Shown piece after piece: positions 1 to 8,425 of a stretch of 64,000 nucleotides of DNA (its first letter is position 1; every line of letters begins with the position of its first letter). Both the position numbers and the translations under genes were made by a program. The DNA is from Acanthosoma haemorrhoidale. Lineage: Eukaryota > Arthropoda > Insecta > Hemiptera > Acanthosomatidae. Where the stretch lies: assembly GCA_930367205.1 (NCBI GenBank), contig OV884011.1:36097754-36161753 (forward strand), written 5' to 3'. Below the pieces are notes generated by a model. The model saw nothing but the letters and a program-made list of their open reading frames with translations, did not search any database and had not been told where the DNA came from.

Positions 1-3000
1 ATAGTACAGCAAAGGAGCAGAACCAAAGCAGCGACGAGTAATCTGAGAGTGAGTACGCAGCCGTGGACGTCGAAACCAAGTACCAGCGATAGCAGCAAGA
101 CATCACTGCAACAAGAGCAGCAATATGGAAGCCAGCAGCGATTGAGGTGCAATAAATGCGGCAACGTCCATGGGTATAGAAATTGCCCAGCCTACGGTAA
201 AATTTGTATTAAATGTAATAGGATAAATCATTTTGCAAAAATGTGTAGAATAACTCGAAATATAAATAATGTAAGTATGATTGAGGGAGAGGATGCTGAA
301 ATGTACACTTTAGGGAGAATTCTAAAAATAAATAATGTTCAAAAGGGTTGGGAATTATCTATAAATATATTGGAAAGCAAAACTTCACTTTCAGTCAAGC
401 TCGATAGAGGGGTGGAATGCAATGTTTTAAAAAAAAGCGACTATGAAAATTTGAAAATTAAAGAGAAAATAAATAAAACTGATAACAAATTGGCAAATTA
501 CAGTGGTTCTGAAATACCGGTTATAGGAACTGTTATATTAGATTGTGTAATCAAGGGTAAAATAGAACCAATAAAATTTTATTTAGTAAACTGTAATAGC
601 TTAAGCTCTGTTTTGGGATTATATACAATTAAAAAACTGAAATTAATTACCAGAGTTGAAAATATAAATATGAATACAAATAATAGTCTCACGAAATTGC
701 TTAGCAGATATAAAGAACTATTCGAAGGTATAGGAAAAATCTCAAAAATATATGATTACAAATTAAAAGAAGGATATGAAGGAAAACTTGAACCATGTCG
801 TAGAATACCTTTTAAATTATTAGATCTTTTCAAAGAAACATTATACAGAATGAAAGACAATAAAATTATTACAGAGGTTAACGAACCTACTGAATTTATG
901 AACCCAATCGTAATCACCAGTAAACCTGATAAATCATTACGTATTTGTTTAGACCCACAGCATCTTAACACTTGTGTACTAAGAGAACATTGTCCTTCAT
1001 TTGAGGAAATATCTAGTAAAATGGCGGGGGCAAAAATGTTTGCAGTGCTAGACGCATCAAATGGGTTTTGGCATTTAGAACTTACACATAGGAGTTCGTT
1101 AATGACGGCTTTTCAAACGCCATATGGTCCATTTAGATTTTTAAGAATGCCTTTCGGGGTTAGTATTGCACCAGAAGTGTTCCATAAAACTTATTCAGAG
1201 ATTTTTGAAGGTATAAAAAACGTAGCTGTGTATACCGATGATATAATGATATGGGCAGAAAATGAAAAAGAATTATTAGAAATTTTAGAATTAGTAATGA
1301 AAAGAGCTTATGAGCATGGGATTAAATTTAATAAAAACAAATGTAAGTTTAAAGAAAAAAGAATTAAATTTTTAGGTCATTACTTCAGTAGCAAAGGGAT
1401 AGAAATTGATGATGACAAAGTCAAAGCAATTAGTGAAATGGAAAGACCAAAAGATGTTAAAGCAGTAGAACGATTATTAGGATTGATAACCTACGAGGGT
1501 AAATTTGTAGAAAACTCAGCTCAGTTAACGGAACCATTGCGTAATCTAATTAAAAAAGGTACAATTTTCAACTGGACAAGTGAACATGAAAATTGTTTTA
1601 AAAAGATAAAAATATGTTTAAGCAAAACTCCCATTCTACAATTATACGATGTAAATAAGGAGTGCAGACTTAGTGTAGACGCTAGTAGTACCGGAGTAGG
1701 GGCAGTTCTGTTACAAAATGATTTGCCAGTAGCATATGCATCACAAGCATTCACTGAATGTCAAAAATCGTGGGCTCAAATAGAGAAAGAATTATATGCC
1801 ATAGTGTTTGGATGTGAGCGTTTCAGACAGTATGTAATCGGTAAACCTTTTGGAGTAGAATCAGATCATAAACCGCTGATCCCTATTTTAAGACGAAAGA
1901 TAACTGATATACCAATGAGACTACAAAAAATGCGAATGCGGTTACAACCATATGATATTAAAGTAACTTATACAAGTGGTAAAAATTTAATAATAGCAGA
2001 TTTACTATCGAGAGCTCATTTAAAAGAAACTAAAGAGGATGGAGATTCCAGAATGTATATATTAGAACTTACGTTAGCAAGCGAGATGAGTAATCAAAAG
2101 AAACAAAAATATATAGAAGCAACAAAAAATGACATAGAATTGCAGACATTGAAAAATACAATAAAAAAAGGTTGGCCAAAAGAAATAAAAGATGTACCAA
2201 ATTTAGTTAAATATTATCATACTTACCATGCCGACATTTATGAATATGATGACTTACTGTTTAAAAATAATTGTGTAATAGTACCAAACAAATTAAGAGA
2301 AGAAGTTTTGAGTAAGTTACATTATAATCATTTAGGCATTGAAAAAACAAAAGCGAGAGCGAGAGAAATAGTATTTTGGCCCAATATGAATAAAGATATA
2401 GAAAACAAAATAAACAACTGTAAAACATGCTTAACGTTCCAACGATCAAATCAGAAAGAAAGTCTAATACCAACATTAATACCAGATAAAACATGGGCAA
2501 CAGTAGGAGCTGATATTTTTTACATTGATAGAAAACCAAACATGTTAGTTGTGGATTATTTTTCTAAATATGTAGATGTTTTACCATTGAAGGATGAAAC
2601 TAGTGTAACAGTTATAAAAGCATTAAAGTCTTGTTTTGTACACTGGGGTATACCAGAAGAATTCAGATCAGATAATGGCCCACAATTTTCGAGTTTTCTA
2701 TTTAAAACGTTTACAAGAGAATGGAAATTTAAGCATGTTACGTCGAGTCCAACATATCCACAAAGTAACGGAATGGTGGAGCGGCACATACAAACTGTGA
2801 AAAATGTAATTAGAAAAGCTCATTTTGATAAAAAAGATGTGTACTTAGCAATACTAGAATTAAACAACACACCAATATCTAATACAATACCTTCTCCAAA
2901 TGTGATAATGCAAGGTAAAAATGTGAATGGTGTTCTATATGATATACCAAAGTTTAAAAGTGAAGAAAATTCATATATAAAAGGTGAATTGTTACAAAGA

Positions 3001-3330
3001 CAAAGGAAACAAAAAATTTTTAATGATCAACGAGCCAAAGATTTGAAAAAATACGAAAAAGGAGAAAACGTTAGAGTTAGAAACAAACAAGGAATGTGGG
3101 ATCGGGCTGTAATAATAGATAGAAACATAAACAATAGGGCTTATCAAATTAAGACAGAGGGAGGCTCCTTATTGACGCGTAATAGAATACACTTAAGAAA
3201 TGATACTAGCCTACCATTCGAAATAGAAAGTAACGAATATAGACTTGATGAAAATATTAAACCACAAATTTCGGAAAATCCAAATAATAATGGTAAGGTT
3301 AATAATACGATCCAGCAGATCAGCAATTAA
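1..3330 (+). CDS. gag-pol polyprotein of Mag-like Ty3 retrotransposon (5' partial)
   Basis: The frame is open from base 1 to the TAA at 3,328, so the start is outside the window. In order it shows two zinc knuckles (CX2CX3HX4C at about residues 34-46 counted from position 49, then CX2CX4HX4C), a retropepsin-like region, reverse transcriptase with LDAS and the catalytic YTDD, RNase H (DASSTGVGAVLL), an HHCC integrase zinc finger and the integrase core with D (GADIFY), D (SDNGPQF) and E (MVERH). The retropepsin site reads L-D-R-G instead of D-T/S-G, so the protease is probably inactive. The rest is uninterrupted for about 1,100 codons. The product would be reverse transcription and integration enzymes. 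Confidence 0.9.
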   Translation: MVQQRSRTKAATSNLRVSTQPWTSKPSTSDSSKTSLQQEQQYGSQQRLRCNKCGNVHGYRNCPAYGKICIKCNRINHFAKMCRITRNINNVSMIEGEDAEMYTLGRILKINNVQKGWELSINILESKTSLSVKLDRGVECNVLKKSDYENLKIKEKINKTDNKLANYSGSEIPVIGTVILDCVIKGKIEPIKFYLVNCNSLSSVLGLYTIKKLKLITRVENINMNTNNSLTKLLSRYKELFEGIGKISKIYDYKLKEGYEGKLEPCRRIPFKLLDLFKETLYRMKDNKIITEVNEPTEFMNPIVITSKPDKSLRICLDPQHLNTCVLREHCPSFEEISSKMAGAKMFAVLDASNGFWHLELTHRSSLMTAFQTPYGPFRFLRMPFGVSIAPEVFHKTYSEIFEGIKNVAVYTDDIMIWAENEKELLEILELVMKRAYEHGIKFNKNKCKFKEKRIKFLGHYFSSKGIEIDDDKVKAISEMERPKDVKAVERLLGLITYEGKFVENSAQLTEPLRNLIKKGTIFNWTSEHENCFKKIKICLSKTPILQLYDVNKECRLSVDASSTGVGAVLLQNDLPVAYASQAFTECQKSWAQIEKELYAIVFGCERFRQYVIGKPFGVESDHKPLIPILRRKITDIPMRLQKMRMRLQPYDIKVTYTSGKNLIIADLLSRAHLKETKEDGDSRMYILELTLASEMSNQKKQKYIEATKNDIELQTLKNTIKKGWPKEIKDVPNLVKYYHTYHADIYEYDDLLFKNNCVIVPNKLREEVLSKLHYNHLGIEKTKARAREIVFWPNMNKDIENKINNCKTCLTFQRSNQKESLIPTLIPDKTWATVGADIFYIDRKPNMLVVDYFSKYVDVLPLKDETSVTVIKALKSCFVHWGIPEEFRSDNGPQFSSFLFKTFTREWKFKHVTSSPTYPQSNGMVERHIQTVKNVIRKAHFDKKDVYLAILELNNTPISNTIPSPNVIMQGKNVNGVLYDIPKFKSEENSYIKGELLQRQRKQKIFNDQRAKDLKKYEKGENVRVRNKQGMWDRAVIIDRNINNRAYQIKTEGGSLLTRNRIHLRNDTSLPFEIESNEYRLDENIKPQISENPNNNGKVNNTIQQISN

Positions 3331-3443
3331 TGAACCAAAGCCAGAGCGAAGATATCAATAATGACAATGACACATATGTAACTCGTAGTGGACGAATCAG
3401 TCGTCAGCCAGCATATCTAAAAGAAAACTATGTATTACAATAA
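3330..3443 (+). pseudogene. Displaced C-terminal tail of the upstream pol
   Basis: Directly after the pol stop, another frame starting at the ATG at 3,330 stays open for 37 codons. It encodes a tail containing YVTRSGRISRQP, which resembles the usual C-terminus of Mag-type pol proteins (TRSGR followed by prolines). This suggests that a small frameshift near 3,300-3,330 cut the tail off from pol. It could instead be a coincidental frame, but the TRSGR motif argues against that. Confidence 0.55.
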
Positions 3444-3471
3444 AAAAACAAAACAAAAAAAAAAACGGAGA

Positions 3472-3619
3472 TGTCATATGGTTTTGTTATCTCTATTAAA
3501 TGAACAAAGCCGGCTGACAATATTAATCTAACCTATATAACTTGTGATTCAAATGTACTTATTTAATGGTTAATAAATTATTACTTATATTCAATCAACC
3601 TATGTCTTTCATTCTGACA
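3472..3619 (+). repeat. 3' LTR of the Mag-like element
   Basis: The repeat starts TGTCATATGG right after the A-rich tract and ends ATTCTGACA. The ends form a 5-bp inverted repeat (TGTCA/TGACA) as LTRs do. It contains a TATA-like stretch and AATAAA-like signals. The coding sequence of the minus-strand element begins immediately at 3,620. The end was chosen from the terminal inverted repeat and the abrupt junction, because no second LTR is in view. Confidence 0.7.
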
Positions 3620-4140
3620 ACTTCGACGTTGGAGTACATACTAAGATATCATCCAGGAACACTACCACATACGGGTAAAGCTCGGGTCCAAATATTGAAT
3701 CTGCTAATCTTTGAAATGTTGCGGGAGAATTGGTTAGCCCAAATGGCATTACTTTAAATCGAAATAAACCTCTACCTGGTACTGTAAAGGCAGTGATCTC
3801 TTTACTATTTTCGTCTGCAAGTGGCACTTGGAAAAATGCTTGCTTGAGGTCAAATTTTGATAGATATCTTGCTTGTCGAAGTCCGTCTAGTAGAGATGTC
3901 ATGTGGGGCATTGGATACGAATCTTTACAAGTCACTTGATTTACTTTGCGAAAGTCGATACAAAAACGGTAGCCTGATCCTTTTCGTACCATGACCACTG
4001 GTGAAGACCATGGAGATTGACAGGGCTCTACCAAGTTCTCCCACAACATTCGGTCTAATTCGCTGTACATTGCCTCAAGTACTTTAGGTGAGTAGTTGTA
4101 GGATCGTTGCTTGATAGGTTGGGCATCTTCTACATCAATT
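3620..4140 (-). pseudogene. Truncated Ty3-type reverse transcriptase
   Basis: The frame encodes the N-terminal half of a Ty3-type RT: SPWSSPVVMVRK, CIDFRKVNQVT, SKFDLKQAFFQ, MPFGLTNSPATFQ and the catalytic box FLDDIL. The sequence then runs into the neighbouring LTR. The RT frame is offset from the upstream protease frame, and the crossover lies near 4,130-4,150, just before the conserved stretch containing QPIKQRSYNYSP. Shift and truncation together make this copy defective. Confidence 0.85.
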
Positions 4141-4912
4141 TTGTTGTTGTCAAGGTTGTTAAAACTGGAGAACTTTCAATGGTAGCCAAAGCTTTCTTCA
4201 CGACCCTTTCCAAAACACTACGTTCCGAAGGACAAAGCATGCCTATACCGCATAGGCCTGGAGTCTCACCGTCTTTCAATGCAATCTCACGGCAAAAGCG
4301 ATATCGACGTTTAGGTTCATCGTGAAACCACCAGGTTTCTTCCTGGAAGTACGTGCACATATTACAATTCAATAGAAAGTCTAGCCCCAAAATAAAAGAA
4401 AACGGAAGCGGAACTAGTACATAGAATTTGGTGTGGAAAGTTCTCTCTTCTACGGTAATCGGCACAATATATCGCTGATTCACTACATGTTTACTTCCAT
4501 CAGCGACATAGACCTCGGATTCCGGTACAGACTCTGCGACATACCCCAATTGGCTAAAGATTTTCACCCCTTCTGGCCCAACCAAGGATATTGTAGCGCC
4601 GGAGTCAAAAATAGCCAAGTATGTGCGTTCACCACATTGGCCACGTTTCCCTAATTTCACAGCCACATATAATTGCTTATAGATTTTATGTGACGATGGT
4701 ACGGTATTAGGTTCGGTAGAAAGTGACATGGTAACTGGGTCAACTGAGATTATGGGAATGGGAATGACCCTTACTTCCGATCCCCTTGGTAGTTTTCCTG
4801 ACATCGAGGACATGTATCGATAGATACCCCAGAGGTTCCGCAGCGATAACAAAACTGTTTTCGTGGTAGAGAGCATCGGGAATAAACGTGAGGTCCCCCA
4901 CAATTCCAACAC
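4130..4912 (-). CDS. Retroviral-type aspartic protease frame of the minus-strand element
   Basis: The frame overlaps the end of gag by about 140 bases in a different frame. It contains a retropepsin core with the intact active site AIFDSGATISLVG and a later hydrophobic FILGLDFLL, as in Ty3-type proteases. It ends at a stop about 60 bases before the RT frame becomes recognisable. The overlap with gag suggests expression by ribosomal frameshifting, while the frame change to RT looks like damage. The first residues belong to a non-conserved lead-in, so the true start is not set. Confidence 0.75.
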   Translation of the reverse strand: MLELWGTSRLFPMLSTTKTVLLSLRNLWGIYRYMSSMSGKLPRGSEVRVIPIPIISVDPVTMSLSTEPNTVPSSHKIYKQLYVAVKLGKRGQCGERTYLAIFDSGATISLVGPEGVKIFSQLGYVAESVPESEVYVADGSKHVVNQRYIVPITVEERTFHTKFYVLVPLPFSFILGLDFLLNCNMCTYFQEETWWFHDEPKRRYRFCREIALKDGETPGLCGIGMLCPSERSVLERVVKKALATIESSPVLTTLTTTKLM

Positions 4913-5970
4913 TTTAGTTTCCGGTCTGTTCGATCTAACTGCTTTGTAGTCTTACTATCGCATGAATCTTCACATTTTATTTGTGAGATACTAGATAATC
5001 GTTTGCAATTTGAACCGCTGCCGCGCCTAGTGGTGTTCGGAGATCTCGATTTATCTTTAGCTCTTGTGTTTTGTTCTCTGCCCTCATGAGCCATCATCTC
5101 GAAAACTCTGCACCGATCTGTGACAAAATCAATTAATTCTCGATATGACGGAATTTCTTTGGAGTTGTATCGCTCCTCAAATGCTCTCCTGGTGCCGGGA
5201 TCTAAATTAGAGAGGGCCATGTGTAATTTAATAAAATCACCCATGTCCTCTATGCCAAGAGCCGATAGAGCAGAAAAGTTATTTTCATGCTCCGATAAAA
5301 ATGTCTGCAAATTGGTAGACGATGAATTATTCAGTGGCACAAAGTCCATTACCTTCTTTATATAAAATCTGGCCAGACGTCTCCTATTTTGATATCGTGA
5401 AACAAGAGTGTCGTAAGCCAGAGTGTAATTCCTTTCATCTAGCGCAAATCCCGAAACAAGAGATAAAGCCTCCTCACGTAAACAACTACGTAAGTAATGG
5501 AATTTCCTTATGGTAGATAAGGAATTTTCTCTGTGAACCATAGAGTCAAAAAGAGAATAGAAAACACTACATTCTTCCAATTTACCCGTGAACAATGGAA
5601 GATCAATTTTCGGAAGTTCCTGAGGAACAAAGTGACACGCCTTATGAGCCAGAACTGGTTGTAGTTCAGGAGGGCTGCTCGCTTGCACCGCTTTATAATA
5701 ATTACCTTTAGCTGTATCGATTAGTTCCATAAAGGAGATCTGTACTGAAGAAGTGTTTATCTTTTCCTTTGGTTGTTGAACCGTCACATTATAATCCCTA
5801 ATCTTTGACTGTATTTCATCAAACAGTGCTTCGTATTTACTTAACCGTTCATAGAACGGCTTAAAGTCCATTACGGTATCGGCACTTAACTTTTTAGACC
5901 TCTCAAAAATCGACTGCACAGCAGCAAACATATCCTCCCTCTCTAATAATAACCTTTCTGGATCACTCAT
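4771..5970 (-). CDS. Gag protein with DUF1759-like core and CCHC knuckle
   Basis: The 399-residue frame starts at an ATG about 180 bases inside the primer-binding site. The middle contains LPLFTGKLEECSVFYSLFDS and FHYLRSCLREEAL, which match the DUF1759-type gag core common in BEL/Pao elements. The C-terminus has a cysteine-rich knuckle (CWNCGGPHVYSRC, then CYRCG). Gag packages the element RNA. The combination with a Ty3-type RT downstream is unusual. Confidence 0.8.
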   Translation of the reverse strand: MSDPERLLLEREDMFAAVQSIFERSKKLSADTVMDFKPFYERLSKYEALFDEIQSKIRDYNVTVQQPKEKINTSSVQISFMELIDTAKGNYYKAVQASSPPELQPVLAHKACHFVPQELPKIDLPLFTGKLEECSVFYSLFDSMVHRENSLSTIRKFHYLRSCLREEALSLVSGFALDERNYTLAYDTLVSRYQNRRRLARFYIKKVMDFVPLNNSSSTNLQTFLSEHENNFSALSALGIEDMGDFIKLHMALSNLDPGTRRAFEERYNSKEIPSYRELIDFVTDRCRVFEMMAHEGREQNTRAKDKSRSPNTTRRGSGSNCKRLSSISQIKCEDSCDSKTTKQLDRTDRKLKCWNCGGPHVYSRCSLPRKQFCYRCGTSGVSIDTCPRCQENYQGDRK

Positions 5971-6147
5971 GACGATAATTAATTACGTTATTCCTCTTGT
6001 AATGGTAATCAGCAGAAACAAACATGAACAGTATTCTATTCTAAGTACTTATCATTCGTACTAATTAATTATTATTTCTGTAGAAATATGATCTAAATAA
6101 AAGTAATTTTTAGCAATGAATTACGTACGTTATCAATCTTCAATTAT

Positions 6148-6166
6148 GTCCGAGTTCGGGGCGCCA
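6148..6166 (-). other. Primer-binding site of the minus-strand element
   Basis: Four bases inside the LTR edge the minus strand reads TGGCGCCCCGAACTCGGAC. The TGG start matches the CCA end of a tRNA primer. I do not assign the tRNA. Confidence 0.75.
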
Positions 6167-6170
6167 TTTA

Positions 6171-6463
6171 TGTACTGTAGTATTTTAGGTTAGGTTCAGG
6201 GTAATAAAATTTAACGATATTGACATCCACTGCTAAGGAACACTTCTTTATTTAGTTTTAACAGAAACAAAATACAACACTATAAAAACTGAGAGAGAGA
6301 TTTTTCTGAAGTCCTTCTATCTCCACACTCGGCACTTGACTATCTACAACAAACACAATCTCACACACAAGCTTCAGTTAATACCTTAATCCGTTAAGGT
6401 TAAGTTAATTCGTCAGCACTGGACGGACGAAACCTCAGCGATCAATAAGGCCGTTACAGTACA
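6171..6463 (-). repeat. 5' LTR of the minus-strand element (293 bp)
   Basis: The ends form a perfect 9-bp inverted repeat, TGTACTGTA and TACAGTACA. The inner end lies four bases from the primer-binding site. The matching 3' LTR is not in the window. Bases beyond 6,463 belong to a different broken gene, so this is the outer edge of the insertion. Confidence 0.75.
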
Positions 6464-6464
6464 T

Positions 6465-6863
6465 GAGAAAAGGACGCATGTATTTTGTCACGAAATTAGA
6501 GGACTCCTGAAAAGAATGGGCCTTCCTGACTATTTTCCGGATGATCGGCGCCTATTTATTGACAGCTCAAAGCGAAGTTTGAAACGCATCCTTCTACACA
6601 ATGGGAATAAATATGGTTCAATATCAATCGCTCACTCAACGAAAATGAAAGAAGAATGTAACACCATATTCTTGGAGAAGATAAAGTATCATGAACATCA
6701 ATGGGCAATTTGAGTGGACTTAAATATGGTACACTTTCTCCTTGGAAAGCAAAGTGGCCAGCCCAAATAGCCTTGTTACTTGTGCCTTTGGGATGACAGA
6801 GACAAAGCCCACCACTGGGTTAGAAAAGAGTGGACTAAGATACTAAACATGGACGTTGAATAG
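6465..6863 (+). pseudogene. Fragment of a repetitive insect protein with in-frame stops
   Basis: One frame encodes a recognisable block including LPDYFPDDRRLFIDSSKRSL and LLHNGNKYGSI, followed after stops by FLLGKQSG, PCYLCLWDDRDKAHHW. It is broken by at least two in-frame stops. I recall similar blocks as multi-copy uncharacterised proteins in arthropod genomes, with a CXXC-like CYLCLWD motif. The 5' part is cut by the LTR insertion at 6,463. The function is unknown. Confidence 0.55.
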
Positions 6864-7722
6864 TATATAAAATGGTTATCAGATCTCTATTAACTTATGC
6901 ATCGTATTTCTGGAATATGACCTGTACTGGCAACTTCATTAAACAACAGAGGGTACATAATAAATATCTATAGAAAAATATCAATTTCACGTAGGCTACC
7001 ATCTCCAGATGACACCACTTGCGTTCGCTTTAGTCATAAAACAGTAAAAGAAACCACTCAAAATTGTCTCCCTTCGGGCTTTGCAATAAAAAAAAGGATC
7101 ATTAACCTCACCATTTGATATGATTATTTAAATACATTTAATAATAACTTTTTAATTATATTTCAGTTTTTAAATAAATAAATATATATATACAAATAAA
7201 TATGTATATACACGAACACACACAAATTATATAGTAAAGATGTAGAGAGTGAAGAAATGTTACAGAGAGATACTTAGGGGACTCCGCGTGAGTTTATTTA
7301 ATACTTAATAAACTATCAACAAAGTGCAAAAAACTAAAATAATCTATTCTATTAGTTTTGAATTCTCAACACATATTTTAGCGTTAACTTCTTTAATGTG
7401 TGTTTCCTTAACGCGTAGATCACAAGGTAGGCAGACAGGCAAAATACTATTCACAATACGGGAGCATGTTAAATTTTACGCGTACTTCCTCTAAATATAT
7501 TTCAAACCAAAACCTATGCAACGTAAACCAGTGTGTTGTTGAATTAAACACTATTAAAATTTCAGATAGATTCTCAAAATTTAATGACTGCTAGAGTAGA
7601 GCATACAGACAGGCTTAGCGAGCATAATGGGAAAGACTACAAGTTTAGTTTCAAGGTCAATCTCTCCTTTCATACTAAAAAATTAATTCATCTTTCAGAT
7701 GTTTTACATTACACTTCGTGAA
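6864..7722. other. AT-rich DNA without recognised gene
   Basis: No convincing coding potential is visible. The segment 7,390-7,640 resembles part of 10,890-11,020 (shared tracts such as TTTCAGATAGATT and nearby ACATACAG), which hints at an old dispersed repeat. Confidence 0.4.
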
Positions 7723-8425
7723 ACTTGAGAGTTGACCACCATTTCAATATTTCTTCAATGGAGGAAATTCGCCGAAATCGTGGATTTCAATGTCTATTCT
7801 CGATGGACATACAGTAGCGCTGTATGTCGGTACCTGTGATGGATTAATCCAGATCGTCGTCGGTGAGTAAATATTCCCCGTTCTAGATTCATTGCTTCAC
7901 TTACTAAAATATTAATACAAAAATTTCAATTATTGGCTCCCGAAACGTTATTTTTTGAAATTCTTGTTGAGGGAAAGAATCGCATCTTTTTTTTTTTTTT
8001 CATACAATGTTGTATCTTAACCAAAAACTAATCGACCTATTGCGAGGTCTTGTAAAGACCTTTAAAATTTCATATCGATTGAATGAATTTGAATGCCCGA
8101 ATGAATGTGAATCCTCTCTCTTCGGGCCCGGCAACTATCTCTTCATCGTTGGGAAAATAGGACGGATACGTAATATTTATACATCGACACTTAGCAATGA
8201 TTAACATATAAAACATTTATATGCGGATTCGATTGCAAAAGTGTAACAGCGTGGTCTGTTAAGTGAACGAATGAATGTCTGTCTAAATCCGTAAATGAAA
8301 ACGATTTTTGTGACCCACCTGTTTAAAGTACTACTGTATGTCCATCGAGAATAGACATTGAAATCCACGATTTCGGCGAATTTCCTCCATTGAAGAAATA
8401 TCGAATTGGTGCTTAACTCTCAAGT
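7723..8425. repeat. Foldback / non-autonomous DNA transposon with about 93-bp terminal inverted repeats
   Basis: The left arm (about 7,723-7,816) and right arm (about 8,331-8,425) are nearly perfect reverse complements. Both carry the tract GGAGGAAATTCGCCGAAATC or its complement, and differ by only a few bases near their outer ends. The 514-bp centre has no convincing gene. The structure fits a foldback element or MITE mobilised by an enzyme encoded elsewhere. No flanking target duplication was found, so the true ends may lie slightly further out. Confidence 0.75.

Larger units (their letters stand above)
1..3619 (+). mobile_element. Ty3-type (Mag-like) LTR retrotransposon, 5' part outside window
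   Basis: The element runs off the left edge. It contains one long gag-pol frame, a displaced C-terminal tail, an A-rich polypurine tract (about 3,441-3,466) and a 3' LTR at 3,472-3,619. The short LTR (148 bp) and the paired CCHC knuckles followed by protease, RT, RNase H and integrase fit the Mag group of Ty3 elements. The right edge abuts a minus-strand element in the middle of its RT coding sequence, so this copy probably inserted into that element. The 5' LTR and the partner target duplication would lie left of the window. Confidence 0.85.
3620..6463 (-). mobile_element. Ty3-type LTR retrotransposon with BEL/Pao-like gag, interrupted at its RT
   Basis: On the minus strand this reads 5' LTR (6,463-6,171), primer-binding site, gag (5,970-4,771), an overlapping protease frame (4,912-4,130) and the first part of a reverse transcriptase that stops abruptly at 3,620, where the other element begins. 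The 3' half presumably lies left of the window beyond the inserted Mag-like element. The frame break between protease and RT indicates decay. Confidence 0.8.

Noticed and set aside
756..3326. Minus-strand open frames opposite the Mag-like pol
   Set aside because: They lie wholly within a long, motif-rich plus-strand frame and show no domains.
5120..5516. Plus-strand frames across the minus-strand gag
   Set aside because: Shadows of the gag frame with no motifs.
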